A DNA stretch of 64,000 nt from JACRCT01 sp049841135 (GCA_049841135.1 JASGHK010000006.1:558001-622000), one strand, 5' to 3'. Positions 11,458-21,099 are shown, counted from the stretch's first letter. Numbers and translations are program-made. Notes: a model not told the origin generated them from the sequence alone.

Positions 11458-12378
11458 TTGAAGAAGCTCGAATACACGGTGGACGCCAAGGACCAGGGCG
11501 AGCGGCTGGACCGGTTCCTGGCCTCGCGCGGCAACCTGTCTCGCGGGGAGGCGCGGCGCATGCTCGACCGCGGCGCGGTCTGGGTCGACGACCTGCGGGT
11601 CAAGATCGCCTCGAAGCCGGTCAACCGCGGCCAGCGCGTGGTGGTGGTCATGGAGGAGGGCGGGCGGACCGAGCCCGCGGCGCAGAAGCTCGAGCCGGAG
11701 CGCGTGCTCTTCCAGGACGAGCACCTCATCGCCGTGGACAAGCCGGTGGGCGTACCGGCCCAGGCGACCCTCGCCACCGACCGCGGCAACCTGGTCGCGC
11801 TGGTCTCGGCGCTGGTGGGCCGCGAGGTGGGGCTCGTGCACCGGCTGGACCTGGAGACGAGCGGAGTGACGGTCTTCGCCAAGACCAAGCCAGCCACTGC
11901 GGCGCTGGCCGAGGCCTTCCGCATCGGAACGGCGCACAAGCGCTACCTGACCATCGCGGTCGGGACCTTGCCGGACGAGGGCCGCTGCGAGCTGGGCATC
12001 AGCCCCGACGGCCGGCGCTGGGGGAAGTTCCGCGCGATGGAGGCGGGCAGGGTGCCGGCGGCGACGCGCTACAAGGTGCTCGCCCGCAGCGGCAGCGCCT
12101 GCGCGGTCGAGTGCTACCCGGAGACCGGGCGCACGCACCAGATCCGCGTGCACCTCAAGGCCCTGGGCGCCCCCATCGCCGGCGACGACCTGTACGGCGG
12201 GCCGAAGGAGATCCAGATCGCGTCGGGGAAGCTTGCCGCAGAGCGCGTCATGCTCCACGCCCGCTCGCTGGAGATTCCGCATCCGGTGACGGGGCAGGTG
12301 GTGAAGTTCCAGGCGCCGGTGCCCAAGGATCTGGAGGCGCTGCTGCTGGGCGTCGGGGTCGACCCGGCAAAGCTGTAG
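11458..12378 (+). CDS. RluA-family pseudouridine synthase
   Basis: The 306-aa protein isomerises uridine in rRNA or tRNA. Residues about 15-70 form an S4 RNA-binding domain (RLDRFLASRGNLSRGEARR). The catalytic domain carries the RluA signature HRLDLETSGVTVFAKT with the active-site Asp, and TGRTHQIRVHLKALG near the C-terminus. A stop lies upstream in frame and no ATG or GTG follows it, so the start is taken as the TTG at 11458. The exact target (RluA, RluC or RluD type) cannot be told from this sequence. Confidence 0.9.
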   Translation: MKKLEYTVDAKDQGERLDRFLASRGNLSRGEARRMLDRGAVWVDDLRVKIASKPVNRGQRVVVVMEEGGRTEPAAQKLEPERVLFQDEHLIAVDKPVGVPAQATLATDRGNLVALVSALVGREVGLVHRLDLETSGVTVFAKTKPATAALAEAFRIGTAHKRYLTIAVGTLPDEGRCELGISPDGRRWGKFRAMEAGRVPAATRYKVLARSGSACAVECYPETGRTHQIRVHLKALGAPIAGDDLYGGPKEIQIASGKLAAERVMLHARSLEIPHPVTGQVVKFQAPVPKDLEALLLGVGVDPAKL

Positions 12379-12443
12379 GGCTGCGAGCGGACGGCTGCTA
12401 CGCTCCCGCGCCGCTCGAGCTCGAACTCACGGAGGCAGGAACC

Positions 12444-12767
12444 ATGGCAGGGCTGATCAAGGAAGATCTGGTCGTCGGGACTGGCGCAGAGGCGACGGCT
12501 GGCAAGCGCGTCTCGGTGCACTACACGGGCACGCTCACCGACGGGAAAAAGTTCGACTCGTCCGTCGGCCGCGGCCCGTTCGACTTCAAGCTCGGCGGAG
12601 GCCAGGTCATCCAGGGGTGGGACCAGGGCATCGCCGGGATGAAGGTCGGCGGCAAGCGCAAGCTGACCATTCCGCCCGAGCTGGCCTACGGCGACCGCGG
12701 CTTCCCCGGCGCCATTCCGCCCAAGGCGACGCTCATCTTCGAGGTCGAGCTGCTGGACGTGAAGTAG
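12444..12767 (+). CDS. FKBP-type peptidyl-prolyl isomerase
   Basis: This is a single FKBP domain of 107 aa with no signal peptide, so probably cytoplasmic. It has VSVHYTGTLTDGKKFDSS, GQVIQGWDQGIAGMKVGGKR and IPPELAYGDRG, which carry the usual active-site Tyr, Phe, Asp, Trp and Tyr. A GGAGG ribosome site lies 8 bp before the ATG. It is 66 bp downstream of the pseudouridine synthase on the same strand. Confidence 0.95.
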   Translation: MAGLIKEDLVVGTGAEATAGKRVSVHYTGTLTDGKKFDSSVGRGPFDFKLGGGQVIQGWDQGIAGMKVGGKRKLTIPPELAYGDRGFPGAIPPKATLIFEVELLDVK

Positions 12768-12797
12768 GCCGCGGAGCCCGACCCATATAGTGGATGC

Positions 12798-12849
12798 GGG
12801 CCGGATTCCGAAGACCCCAGGAAGATCAGTCGGTTGCGGAATCCGGCCC
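12798..12849. repeat. 12-bp inverted repeat
   Basis: GGGCCGGATTCC (12798-12809) and GGAATCCGGCCC (12838-12849) are perfect complements separated by 28 nt. They sit just before the terminator between two convergent genes and may form a larger terminator structure. Confidence 0.55.
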
Positions 12850-12855
12850 AAAGGC

Positions 12856-12883
12856 CTCCCGAAAAGTTCGGTCTTTTCGGGAG
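12856..12883. terminator. Bidirectional terminator
   Basis: A perfect 10-bp stem CTCCCGAAAA / TTTTCGGGAG has an 8-nt loop. The A and T runs at the stem ends make it usable in either direction, for the FKBP gene and the convergent DUF2231 gene. Confidence 0.75.
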
Positions 12884-12906
12884 ATTGCAGGGCAGGGCTC
12901 AGAGCC

Positions 12907-13425
12907 TCAAGCGCGGCTCTCTTGCTCGCGCAGCAGCCTGGAGTCGATGGCTGGACGGCCGGTCAGTGAGTTGGGGGCATCGGCGTTGGCGCCTTCGTCG
13001 ACGCCGATGCCGAGTCGACCGACCAGCTCGCCGCCGAGCCATCCGGTGACCAGCGCCAGCGCGACTCCGAGGATCGAGAGCAGGAACGGCGTGCTGTCGG
13101 TGTGCTGCCGGTGGTTGAAGCGCAGCACCCAGCTCACGGCGAAGAGCGCGACGACCACCACGTTGCCGAGCCCGTGCCACGCGCCCACGGCTCGCGCCCG
13201 CGTGCCGGCCGGGATGGCGATCCAGTCGATGAGTCCGAAGACGGCGGCGATGAGGCCGCCGACGACTCCGCCGGCGATCATGTAGAAGGCCGCCACCGAC
13301 CAATCGCCGTTGCGGCTGGCCAGCGAGATGACGTCGAAGATGAGCGAGCTGGCGAGCAGCCCGAGCGGGAAGACGATGAGCATCGGGTGGATAGGGTGGC
13401 CGAACAGCTTGGCGCGGCTGCGCAT
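12907..13425 (-). CDS. DUF2231 membrane protein
   Basis: The 172-aa protein has four membrane segments and the DUF2231 hallmark GHPIHPMLIVFPLGL near its N-terminus, where the His residues are thought to bind metal or heme. A short acidic cytoplasmic tail ends with LLREQESRA. The ATG at 13425 has an AAGGAGG ribosome site 5-6 bp upstream and is preferred over longer open-frame starts. Function unknown; family members are often near redox genes, which is not evident here. Confidence 0.85.
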   Translation of the reverse strand: MRSRAKLFGHPIHPMLIVFPLGLLASSLIFDVISLASRNGDWSVAAFYMIAGGVVGGLIAAVFGLIDWIAIPAGTRARAVGAWHGLGNVVVVALFAVSWVLRFNHRQHTDSTPFLLSILGVALALVTGWLGGELVGRLGIGVDEGANADAPNSLTGRPAIDSRLLREQESRA

Positions 13426-13548
13426 GGGACCTCCTTCGGCGAGTGGCCGTCGTTTCGAAGGGTGCGCACACCAGGGCGCGCCGGCATGCTGGCGCATGAC
13501 GTCGAGCGATTGAGCGCCATGAAGGCGGTGGCGACACCGAGCGGTCGC

Positions 13549-14788
13549 TCAGCGCCTTTTCAAGTCCTTCAAGGCTCCAGCGACGAGCCTTCCGGCAGCA
13601 CTCGTCGCAGGCTGCTTCTGCTGCGCCGCAGACAGCGCTGGCTCGGCGGCCGGACCGAGCGCGGCGAGGCGCCTGCGCATCGAGTCGAGCAGCGGGTCGA
13701 GATCGTCCTCGAGGGCGGGGTCCTTCTCGACGGCCTCGACCGCTCTACACGCAAGCTCGACCGCGGCCTCGAGCACCGCAGGCTCGGGGAGGAGCTTGGC
13801 CGCTTCGAGCCACTGCAGGTCGTCGCACTTGCCGCAGCAGCCAAGGAGGAGCCGCTGCCGCGAGGCGGGCGCGACGACGGCGATGAGCCTCCGAGACCGA
13901 TGGCGGGCCGTGCGCGGCCAGCGCGAACTGGATGAGCGGCTCGAAGCGTACCGGGAGCGATCCTGCAGGACTGAGCCGGGACCAGGCGGCGAGCGCTGCC
14001 CTGCGCTGAACGCTGTCGTCGTAGTCGCTGGCGGACGCGGGCCGGGCGGTCAATTCGGCAAGGTGATCCTCGAGCCAGGTCCGGGTCTTGTCGGCGGCCT
14101 TCACGATGGCTTCGAGAGCACCGAAGGCCCGCTTCTCGAAGAGCTGCCGGAGAATCGGCGCTGAGGCCTGGCAGAGGAAGTCCTCGAGCCCGTCGACGCG
14201 GCCTTCGGAGTTGAGCGCGGCTCGGGCGGTGGCCTCCGCGAAATCGGAGCGAGGCCAGGGCAGCGGCTGGGCGAGGATGTCGCGGCGGACCGAGTCGTCA
14301 CCGCGCGCCACCTTGTCCGCCATCTCGAGGAAGACGCGCTCGGGGATCTCCTTGGCCGGCAGCAGGCCATCGCGGGCGAGGGCAAACGCCAAGCCGCCGT
14401 AGAGCGGCTCACGTAGCCGCTTCAGTCCAGCGATCAGCAACTCTGGCTGCGCGCGGACGGCGGCGAGCAGCGCGTCCAGCTCCTTGCGCCAGCCTGCGGG
14501 GAGCACGCGACCCCGGCGCGAGAGGCCTGCACACTCCGGCTCCTCTCCGATCTTCACCAGGAGGTCGAGGAGGTCGGCGGCCGTGAACGCGCTGGCGTCC
14601 GCTGCCATCGGCTTCCAGTAGAGGTAGGTGGCCGCGGTGTTCAAGGCGCCGCGCCGCGTCCAGTCCCAGAGCTGCCGGGCGAGGCGTATCGGGTCGTCGA
14701 AGCCGGCGAGGACGAGGTCGGCGCCTGCCTCGGCGTCGGGAGCGTGGCGGGCTGTCGCGAGCAGCTCTTCGGGGCTCTGGAGAGTCAT
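13549..14788 (-). CDS. Hypothetical HEAT-like helical protein
   Basis: The protein has about 412 aa, starting MTLQSPEELLATARHAPD, and is helical throughout with Leu/Ala-rich repeats of about 35-40 aa resembling HEAT repeats. A small CCGKCDDLQWLE motif near residue 310 could be a metal-binding knuckle. The frame changes at about 13885-13892: SVSE is followed one base later by LIAVVAPASRQRLLLG. Removing one base turns GAGGCTC into GAGCTC and restores the protein. The open frame extends upstream to 14902, but the first 38 codons look non-coding. The IS21 element is inserted 97 bp upstream of the start and may have displaced its promoter. Confidence 0.55.
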
Positions 14789-14894
14789 CGGAGTCGTGCG
14801 AGTCCTGGCCAGGGGAGGCGAGGACGGTATCACGGGGTCTACGCATGCCATCGTGGCGACGGAACCAGTGACCTCCCGCGGTGTCCTCATGCCC

Positions 14895-14937
14895 AGCGAC
14901 AATTAGACCTCCCCGCTGACGACAACTATTTCTCCCC
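14895..14937. repeat. IS21 left-end double terminal repeat
   Basis: L1 at 14895-14914 (AGCGACAATTAGACCTCCCC) and L2 at 14917-14937 (ending CAACTATTTCTCCCC) match the inverted copies at the right end. These are binding sites for the IstA transposase. Confidence 0.8.
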
Positions 14938-15076
14938 ATTCCACAGCAGCGCGTCGGTCATCGGGGCATAGGCGCTCCGCGGCCGGATGCCGAGAGCCAG
15001 GAAGCGGTTCGTAGAGGAAAACCGCGACAGGCAAGGCCCCGGCGGCGTACCAGCCCCCGGCTTCTTCCGTGAGGAG

Positions 15077-16567
15077 ATGCCGGTGACCGTGAGCGACGCG
15101 CAGGTGAGGCGACTGATGGAGGAGAAGACGAAGTCCGGCCAGGTGGGCATGGCAGCGATGAAGGCCGGGATGGACCGCAAGACGGCGAGCAAGTACCTCG
15201 AGGAGGGGAAGCTGCCGTCGAAGCTGAAGACGCCTCGAGACTGGCGGACGAGGCCGGACCCGTTCGCGGAGGACTGGCCGGCAGTGAAGGCGCTGCTGAA
15301 GGACACGCCAGAAGCTCGAGGCGAAGACGCTGTTCGAGCACCTCTGCTCGAACAGCACCCCGAGCGCTACCAGCCGGGCCAGCTACGAACGCTGCAGCGG
15401 CGCGTGCAGGAGTGGCGGGCCAAGGAGGGGCCGGAGAAGGAGGTCTTCTTCGCCCAGGAGCACCGGCCCGGCGAGGCCATGCAGACCGACTTCACGCACT
15501 GCGACGAGTTGGGGGTGACGATCGCTGGCGAGCCGTTCCCGCACATGCTCTGCCACGTGGTGCTCCCCTGCTCGAACTGGGAGTGGGCGACGGTCTGCCA
15601 CTCGGAATCGTTGATGGCGCTGCGGCGCGGGGTGCAGTCGGCGGTCTTCAAGCTCGGCAAGGTTCCCGAGTTTCACCAGACGGACAACTCGACGGCAGCC
15701 ACCCACAACGTGGCCGACGGCAAGCGCGGCTTCAACGCCGAGTACCAGCAGTTGATGGACCACCTCGGGATGAAGCCGCGGACGATCGAGGTCGGCAAGA
15801 GCAACCAGAACGGGGACGTCGAGGCGCTCAACGGCGCTGCGAAGCGGCGACTGGAGCAGCACCTCCTGATGCGCGGCAGCCGCGACTTCGAGAGCGCCGA
15901 CGCGTACGAGCGCTGGGTGCAGCAGGTGCTGGAGAAGGCCAATGGACTGCGGCGGAAGAAGGTGGCCGAGGAGCTTGCCGCGATGACCGAGCTCAAGGTC
16001 TCGCGGCTACCAGAGTGCGTCGAGGAGACGGCGACGGTCACCTCGTGGAGCACGATCCGAGTGCGGCGCAACACCTACTCGGTGCCATCACGGCTCATCG
16101 GGCACGAAGTGCGAGTGAACGTCTTCGAGGATCGGCTTGAGGTCCTCTTCGGCGGCGGCGAGCCGCAGTTGGTGGTCGAGCGGCTGCGTGGCGAGGGAGG
16201 GCGCCGCATCAACTACCGTCACCTCATCTGGTCGCTCGTGCAGAAGCCACAGGCGTTCGCGCGCTACAGGTACCGGGAGGAGCTCTTCCCCTCGCTCGTC
16301 TTTCGGCGCGCCTACGACGCCCTCAGCGCAGGGGGCAGCCGCGCCGCAGACCGCGAGTACTTGCGCATCCTGCACTTGGCGGCGACCACGATGGAGAGCG
16401 AAGTCGAAGCCGCGCTCGAGCGGCTGCTGGCGGAACATCGGCTGACCAGCGCAGAGCCGGTCAAGGCACTCGTCGCCCCGAGCAAGCCGGAGGTGCCGGT
16501 GATGGAGGCGCCCCAGGTCGATCTGCGCGACTACGACGGGCTGCTCAGCGAGGAGGTGGCGTCGTGA
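15077..16567 (+). CDS. istA: IS21-family transposase IstA
   Basis: The 496-aa protein cuts and joins the element ends. It has an N-terminal helix-turn-helix region (MKAGMDRKTASKYLEEGKLP). The rve integrase core shows DFTHCDELG with the first catalytic Asp and HQTDNSTAATHN with the second. The C-terminal domain has NTYSVPSRLIGHEVRV. The ATG at 15077 follows GAGGAG and was preferred to an ATG 90 bp upstream. Residues about 79-91 are read out of frame: GAAGCTC at 15311 adds one base and CCTCTGCTCG at 15341-15350 adds two, so the protein regains its frame at LLEQHPERYQPG. The last codons overlap istB. Confidence 0.9.
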   Translation: MPVTVSDAQVRRLMEEKTKSGQVGMAAMKAGMDRKTASKYLEEGKLPSKLKTPRDWRTRPDPFAEDWPAVKALLKDTPEARGEDAVRAPLLEQHPERYQPGQLRTLQRRVQEWRAKEGPEKEVFFAQEHRPGEAMQTDFTHCDELGVTIAGEPFPHMLCHVVLPCSNWEWATVCHSESLMALRRGVQSAVFKLGKVPEFHQTDNSTAATHNVADGKRGFNAEYQQLMDHLGMKPRTIEVGKSNQNGDVEALNGAAKRRLEQHLLMRGSRDFESADAYERWVQQVLEKANGLRRKKVAEELAAMTELKVSRLPECVEETATVTSWSTIRVRRNTYSVPSRLIGHEVRVNVFEDRLEVLFGGGEPQLVVERLRGEGGRRINYRHLIWSLVQKPQAFARYRYREELFPSLVFRRAYDALSAGGSRAADREYLRILHLAATTMESEVEAALERLLAEHRLTSAEPVKALVAPSKPEVPVMEAPQVDLRDYDGLLSEEVAS

Positions 16568-17328
16568 GCGAAGCCACCCTGGGGATGTTGTTGCGGGCGC
16601 TCAAGCTGCCGGCCTTCGCCGCTCATCACGACGAGGTCGCGCGAGCGGCCGAGCGCGAAGGCTGGACGTTCCAGGCCTACCTGCTCCACCTCGTCGAGCT
16701 CGAGTTGAGCGAGCGCAAGCAGCGCAAGATCCAGCGACTGCGTAAGGACTCCGAGCTGCCCGCGGACAAGACGCTCGCCACTCTGGACCCCGAGCGTCTG
16801 CCAGCAAAGGTGCGGCGCCAGCTGCCAGCGCTGTGCGAGGGCGGCTTCGTCGACCGGGCCGAGAACGTGCTCGCCTTCGGGCTACCTGGCCGAGGCAAGA
16901 CGCACTTGGTCTGCGCCATCGGCCACGAGCTCGTGCAGCACGGCCGGTCGGTGCTCTTCACGCCGACCTACAAGCTCGTGCAGCGCCTGCTCGCCGCGAA
17001 GAAGGCCCTCACGCTCGAGGACGAACTCAAGGTGCTCGACCGCTTCGACGCCGTCATCCTCGACGACATCGGCTACGTGCAACAGGACCGAGAGGAGATG
17101 GAGGTCCTCTTCACGTTCCTCGCAGAGCGCTACGAGCGGCGCAGTGTGGTCATCACCAGCAACCTCGTCTTCTCTCAGTGGGACCGGATCTTCAAAGACC
17201 CGATGACCACTGCGGCTGCGATCGACCGGGTGGTGCACCACGCGCTGATCCTGGAGTTGACCGGCAAGAGTAAGCGGGCCGACGACGCGGCCGCGCGCGA
17301 CGGACTACAACTGGGGAGCCAGCCGTGA
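16564..17328 (+). CDS. istB: IS21-family ATPase IstB
   Basis: The 254-aa DnaC-like AAA+ ATPase stimulates IstA and helps choose the target. Walker A is FGLPGRGKTHL, Walker B is VILDDIGY, and VVITSNLVFSQW is the sensor I region. The GTG start overlaps the istA stop (GTGA), the usual coupling in IS21. Ends with a short basic/acidic tail. Intact, so the element may be mobile. Confidence 0.93.
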   Translation: MSEATLGMLLRALKLPAFAAHHDEVARAAEREGWTFQAYLLHLVELELSERKQRKIQRLRKDSELPADKTLATLDPERLPAKVRRQLPALCEGGFVDRAENVLAFGLPGRGKTHLVCAIGHELVQHGRSVLFTPTYKLVQRLLAAKKALTLEDELKVLDRFDAVILDDIGYVQQDREEMEVLFTFLAERYERRSVVITSNLVFSQWDRIFKDPMTTAAAIDRVVHHALILELTGKSKRADDAAARDGLQLGSQP

Positions 17329-17493
17329 ACCGCTTCCCACAAGCGTCCACAGGTTGCGAGTCTCCCCCCACGCCCCCCTCATCCACAGCCATCTCCACAG
17401 GAGGTGCAGAACTCGAAGCACCGAGGCTTCGAGTACCCGACCACTACGACTACTGACATAGAAGTATTAGGAGTAAGCGCGGTAAACCGGGAT

Positions 17494-17539
17494 GGGGAGA
17501 TCTAGTTGTCGCTGATGGGGAAAGGTAGTTGACGCTGGG
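17494..17539. repeat. IS21 right-end double terminal repeat
   Basis: R2 (17494-17515) and R1 (17517-17539) read as the reverse complement of the left-end repeats: GGGGAGATCTAGTTGTCGCT and GGGGAAAGGTAGTTGACGCT. Confidence 0.8.
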
Positions 17540-17617
17540 GACCTCATCTCCTACCGGTGCCGGCATTATGGAGCGGGCGCTCCGATTCCAGGATTCCAGG
17601 AGGCGAAGGGGGAAATC

Positions 17618-18664
17618 ATGACGGCTCTCATCGCAACGGCAGGGATCACGCTGCTCCTGGTGGCGTGGGTCTCGCTCTGGGCGCGCCGGCAAGTCGCGTG
17701 GCTGAAGCAGCAACCCGATCCCTACGAGTCCGGCGTGCTCGAGAAGGGGCCGGATGGCGTCGAGGAGCTCATCGACTGCCCGGACGGCACGAAGCTGCGC
17801 GCGGTGAGCAAGGGCAGCGGGCCGGCGGTGGTCTTCGTGCACGGCTTCACCTCCCAGCTGATCCAGTGGAGCCTCCTCTGGTCCCGGCTGAGCGGGCAGG
17901 GATTGCGGCTCATCGCCTTCGACATGCGGGGGCACGGCGAGTCCACCGTGGGCCGGGACGGCATGACGTCCAAGGCCATGGCGGGAGACATCGCCACGGT
18001 GCTCGAGCACTTCGACGTGCGCGACGGAGTCCTCGTCGGCCACTCGCTGGGCGGGTTCATCTCGATCGTCTTCCTGACCCAGCTCCAGGCGGTGGCGAAG
18101 GCCCGGCTGCGAGGCGCTGTGCTGGTGTCGGCCTTCGCGGGCGCCATCATGCGCGGGCCGGGGAGGTGGGGAGAGACTACGTCGGGCAGCACCGCCGTCC
18201 TGCCCGTCTCGGGGTGGAGAGAGTCCGTCGCCTTCGCCATCACCCGGCTCCTGGCGTGGTCGGGGATCCTGAGACGGCTTCCGCAGAGCAACCTCGCGTT
18301 CGCTCTGGAGCGGGGCCAGATGGGCGCGCGGCCTTCCTACTCCGCCATCAAGTTCGCGCTCTCGGTGGTGTCTCAGCACGACCTTCGATGCAGCTTGCCG
18401 ATCGCCAAGGCGGCTTACGCCGAGAACCACTACCCGACCCTGAAGACGATCGAGCTGCCGTGCGTGGTCGTGTGCGGCGACGCGGACACCGCTGCACGGC
18501 CGTTCTGCTCGGAGCGACTGGCCGGCGAGATTCGCGGAGCGCGGGCAGTGTGGGTCAAGGGCGCCGGGCACTTCGTCGTCGTCGAGGAGCCGGAGCCGAT
18601 CGCGGAGGCGATTCGGTCGCTGTGCGTGGTGGGCACGAGCGCGGCGGCGGATTCCAAGGCGTGA
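17618..18664 (+). CDS. Alpha/beta hydrolase, membrane-anchored
   Basis: The 348-aa protein begins with one hydrophobic segment followed by a basic stretch, so it is probably anchored to the inner membrane. The alpha/beta hydrolase fold shows the oxyanion motif HGFTSQ, the nucleophile elbow GHSLGG, the acid residue in VVCGDADT and the histidine in GAGHFVVVEE. It starts 76 bp after the IS21 right border, so its promoter may now come from the element. Substrate cannot be told; esterase, haloperoxidase-like and acyl hydrolases share this pattern. Confidence 0.85.
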   Translation: MTALIATAGITLLLVAWVSLWARRQVAWLKQQPDPYESGVLEKGPDGVEELIDCPDGTKLRAVSKGSGPAVVFVHGFTSQLIQWSLLWSRLSGQGLRLIAFDMRGHGESTVGRDGMTSKAMAGDIATVLEHFDVRDGVLVGHSLGGFISIVFLTQLQAVAKARLRGAVLVSAFAGAIMRGPGRWGETTSGSTAVLPVSGWRESVAFAITRLLAWSGILRRLPQSNLAFALERGQMGARPSYSAIKFALSVVSQHDLRCSLPIAKAAYAENHYPTLKTIELPCVVVCGDADTAARPFCSERLAGEIRGARAVWVKGAGHFVVVEEPEPIAEAIRSLCVVGTSAAADSKA

Positions 18665-18759
18665 CAGTTCCCACGCATTGGGGACCGCGTGTCTAAAGGG
18701 CACACGTCGCGGACTCCCAGGGGTGGCCGGCCACGCCCGAGTTCAAGAGAATGGAAACC

Positions 18760-19342
18760 ATGGCGAACACGTCGCGGATCAAGCGCCTTGCGGTGGTGGC
18801 GGCTGCCCTGTTGGCCGTCTCCGGTCTAGCTTCCGGCTGCAGCATTTGCAGTGCGCCCGAAACGGCGCAGTACTCCAGATCACCGGCCAGCGCGGGCAGC
18901 GTGGTGCAGCTCCCTCGCCCTTGCGGAAGAGTATCCAAAGGCCGGCTTCGCTCCGGAGGAGAACCAGGTCTACCCGGAGGGAACGCAGGTGAGGCTGCCG
19001 TGGTGCCTCGAGGCCTATCCGGGCAGCGTCGCCACCTGCACCTGCCAGGAGTCGGGCGGCGTCCTCCAGTGGAATTGCCCGATTCTGAGAGGGGCGCTCG
19101 CTTTGTCGAGGATCCGCTGGCGGGCCCACTCCGCCCGCCCGGCCGGCTGCACCCTGGGGTATCGTCCCGCCAGATGCTACGAGCCTTCCTCGGCTGCGGG
19201 TGGGTGTCCTACCTGCTGCTTGCCGTCGCCTCGATCGCGATGCTCGCCGCGATCGGGCTGCCCATCGTGTCCTTTCTGGAACGGAACCCGAGGCGTGCAT
19301 TCCTCTTCACGATGCTGCTGGTTCTGTTGGCCACTGCGGTAG
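18760..19342 (+). CDS. Small lipoprotein, frame-broken
   Basis: The N-terminus (RIKRLAVVAAALLAVSG then LASGC) is a clear lipoprotein signal. After about 50 aa the frame moves by one base at about 18909-18918, within a CTCCCTC run. It then continues as LALAEEYPKAGFAPEENQVY, LPWCLEAYPGSVATCTCQE and VLQWNCPI, with four cysteines. The stop is uncertain. The frame stays open to 19342, but from about 19095 on the sequence looks non-coding and it overlaps the next gene, so a second indel may hide the true end near 19090. Function unknown. Confidence 0.45.
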
Positions 19343-19821
19343 CAGCAGTGGGCGCGTTTGGCCGATGGTGGGCGCCCTGGAGTTTTCTCCATAGCGGGGG
19401 GCATTTCGACGCCGCGGATTGGGACTGGGTGCTTCTAGCCACGAATGCCGAAGGCCGAGCGTGCCTGACTGCCGGGTTGGCTGCGGCTTTGGTGCCGCTG
19501 TCCGCAGCCTGCGTGACCCTAAGCCGGGCATTGGCGGAGCGGCCAGTGGCGCTCCTCACCGCCGGCGGCCTCGCGCTCGGCTTGGGGGTGTTCACCTTGG
19601 TGGGCGCAGCCGCGCTGCAGCAGTCCAGCGCCCTGGATGCGGAGCTGGCGTACCTCGATGCATTTCGGGTGAATCCTGCAGCCCTTGAGGTTGGGCGCGC
19701 TCGCGCCGCTAGGAAACTCGCTGTTGGTGGTGGCGTAGGCCTTCCGGTGGCGCTTGCGGGCGTCGGACTGCTTGTCGCGGGCGCGCGGGCCGCCGCTTCT
19801 GCTCGGGTTGAGGACTCGTAG
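19174..19821 (+). CDS. Four-helix membrane protein, unknown function
   Basis: The 215-aa protein has about four to five hydrophobic segments (WVSYLLLAVASIAMLAAIGL, LLVLLATAVAAVGAFG and others) and two short Trp-rich loops (RWWAPWSF, DAADWDWVLL). The Met at 19174 is chosen because the segment before it in frame lacks any export signal. No family is recognised. It follows the small lipoprotein on the same strand. Confidence 0.6.
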   Translation: MLRAFLGCGWVSYLLLAVASIAMLAAIGLPIVSFLERNPRRAFLFTMLLVLLATAVAAVGAFGRWWAPWSFLHSGGHFDAADWDWVLLATNAEGRACLTAGLAAALVPLSAACVTLSRALAERPVALLTAGGLALGLGVFTLVGAAALQQSSALDAELAYLDAFRVNPAALEVGRARAARKLAVGGGVGLPVALAGVGLLVAGARAAASARVEDS

Positions 19822-20077
19822 GCACTATCCGTGGGTCTCTCCGCAGCGGCCAATATCCTTTGTCGCTCCAAGGTGCCCCTGACCACACGTACGGTCACAT
19901 GGAGGTCGGGGACGTGCGCGAGGGCTTCGGAGCATGAAGACTGGGCCTGGATGCAAAGCGAGAAGGCCGCCAGCGGATCGCCCGCGGACGGACGGCTTCT
20001 CGGGGACTGAGGAATCGCCCGTGCAGCGGAACAGGCTCAGCGGCACGTGGTCGGCACCGCCGCGAGTGGCATGACGG

Positions 20078-21034
20078 TCATGGAGATGAGCGACCCGCAT
20101 CGGGCCGGGTGAGTAAGTCGGGTACGCAGGCATTCTCCGGGGCGTGTGACGCATGGGCCGGACAACCGCGCCCTCGGCAATTGCAGAACATGCCGACCGG
20201 GCACTGCGAGTCCCAGGTACACGAGACCCATCCGCCATCCGCATCGGACGGGAATGAGTTGGAGAGGTCTCCGACAAGCCCGTGCGGCGCTGGCAGAGGT
20301 GCTGGCTGCACATCGCGGGGAATGATGCCTCCCCGCCGGCCTCCGCTCGGGGCAGTCGGGACGGCCGCACGGGCCGCCAAGCAGGTCTCGCATTCTCAAG
20401 AAGTCGATGACCAGGCAGCTCGCACTGCCGTCGGCGTAGTCCGCGCAGCCCCAGAACCGTTGGCCGTGAGGACTCTTGCCGTCGCAGTACTCGCGGCAGT
20501 CGAAGAAGACCGAGTGCTCCCTGAGCGCGGAGAAGCAATCGACCTGCTTGAGGGGCGGCAGGCACTCGTCCAAGGGCTTCGTGTGCAGGTCCGACGGCTT
20601 CGGGCAAATGGGCGGCGGAGGCGTGTGGTTGATCGCAGCAGAGGTCTTGCGCGGGCGCCTGCCCTCGCGAGATGCAGCGGCCGTGTTCGCAGGCCAAGCC
20701 GAAGAAAGCGCCACACCCGCGTGCCTCGGCGTCGGCGTCGCAGGGGGTGTTCTCTCGGATCTCCGAGGCCAGGAGTTGGGGGTCGGGGTCCGTGGCAGAA
20801 CGATTGCGAGAGTAGGCGACATGGCATCCCACGTCGCAGACGTACCCGAGATTCCTCGCAGTCCGCGTCCGTCTCGCAGCGGTTGAGCGCTTTCAACCTC
20901 TCGATGATGGGGATGTTCTCGCGCCTGGGCCTGCGCGGGGTGTCTAGTTCCTCCCCCGGCGGCGAAGCCCGTTTGCACGACCCAAGGGCCGCGAGGCCGA
21001 GCACAAGGAGGACGACGGTGACAAGGCGGGGCAT
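20078..21034 (-). CDS. Cysteine-rich lipoprotein with three frame breaks
   Basis: The start MPRLVTVVLLVLGLAALGSC is a lipoprotein signal. Read with three one-base corrections, the protein has about 318 aa and more than twenty cysteines, for example CETDADCEE, VCDVGCHVAY, CGAFFGLACEHGRC, CREYCDGKS, CTWDSQCPVGMFCNC. Breaks are at about 20847-20853 (GAATCTC, which becomes GATCTC), 20617-20625 (CCACAC) and 20340-20350 (a run of four G). Each is fixed by removing one base. The CxxDxDC...GxxC pattern is typical of disulfide-rich surface proteins in Myxococcota. It lies downstream of two small genes on the same strand. Function unknown. Confidence 0.55.
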
Positions 21035-21099
21035 TCGAGTGACCGGACAGCTTTCCAGGACGGATGTTCCTGCTGAATCGCCCAGAGCGTCGCCCGCCG

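Larger units (their letters stand above)
14891..17541 (+). mobile_element. Complete IS21-family insertion sequence
   Basis: The element is about 2.65 kb with istA and istB. Each end has two copies of a repeat of the form AGCGACAACTA..TCTCCCC. They are in opposite orientation at the two ends, as is usual for the family. CCTCAT at 14885-14890 and again at 17542-17547 is the likely 6-bp target duplication and sets the borders. It is inserted between a minus-strand HEAT-like gene and a plus-strand hydrolase. Confidence 0.85.

Noticed and set aside
17329..17470. DnaA-box-like TCCACAG repeats after istB
   Set aside because: They lie inside the IS21 right end, do not match TTATCCACA well and have no AT-rich region.
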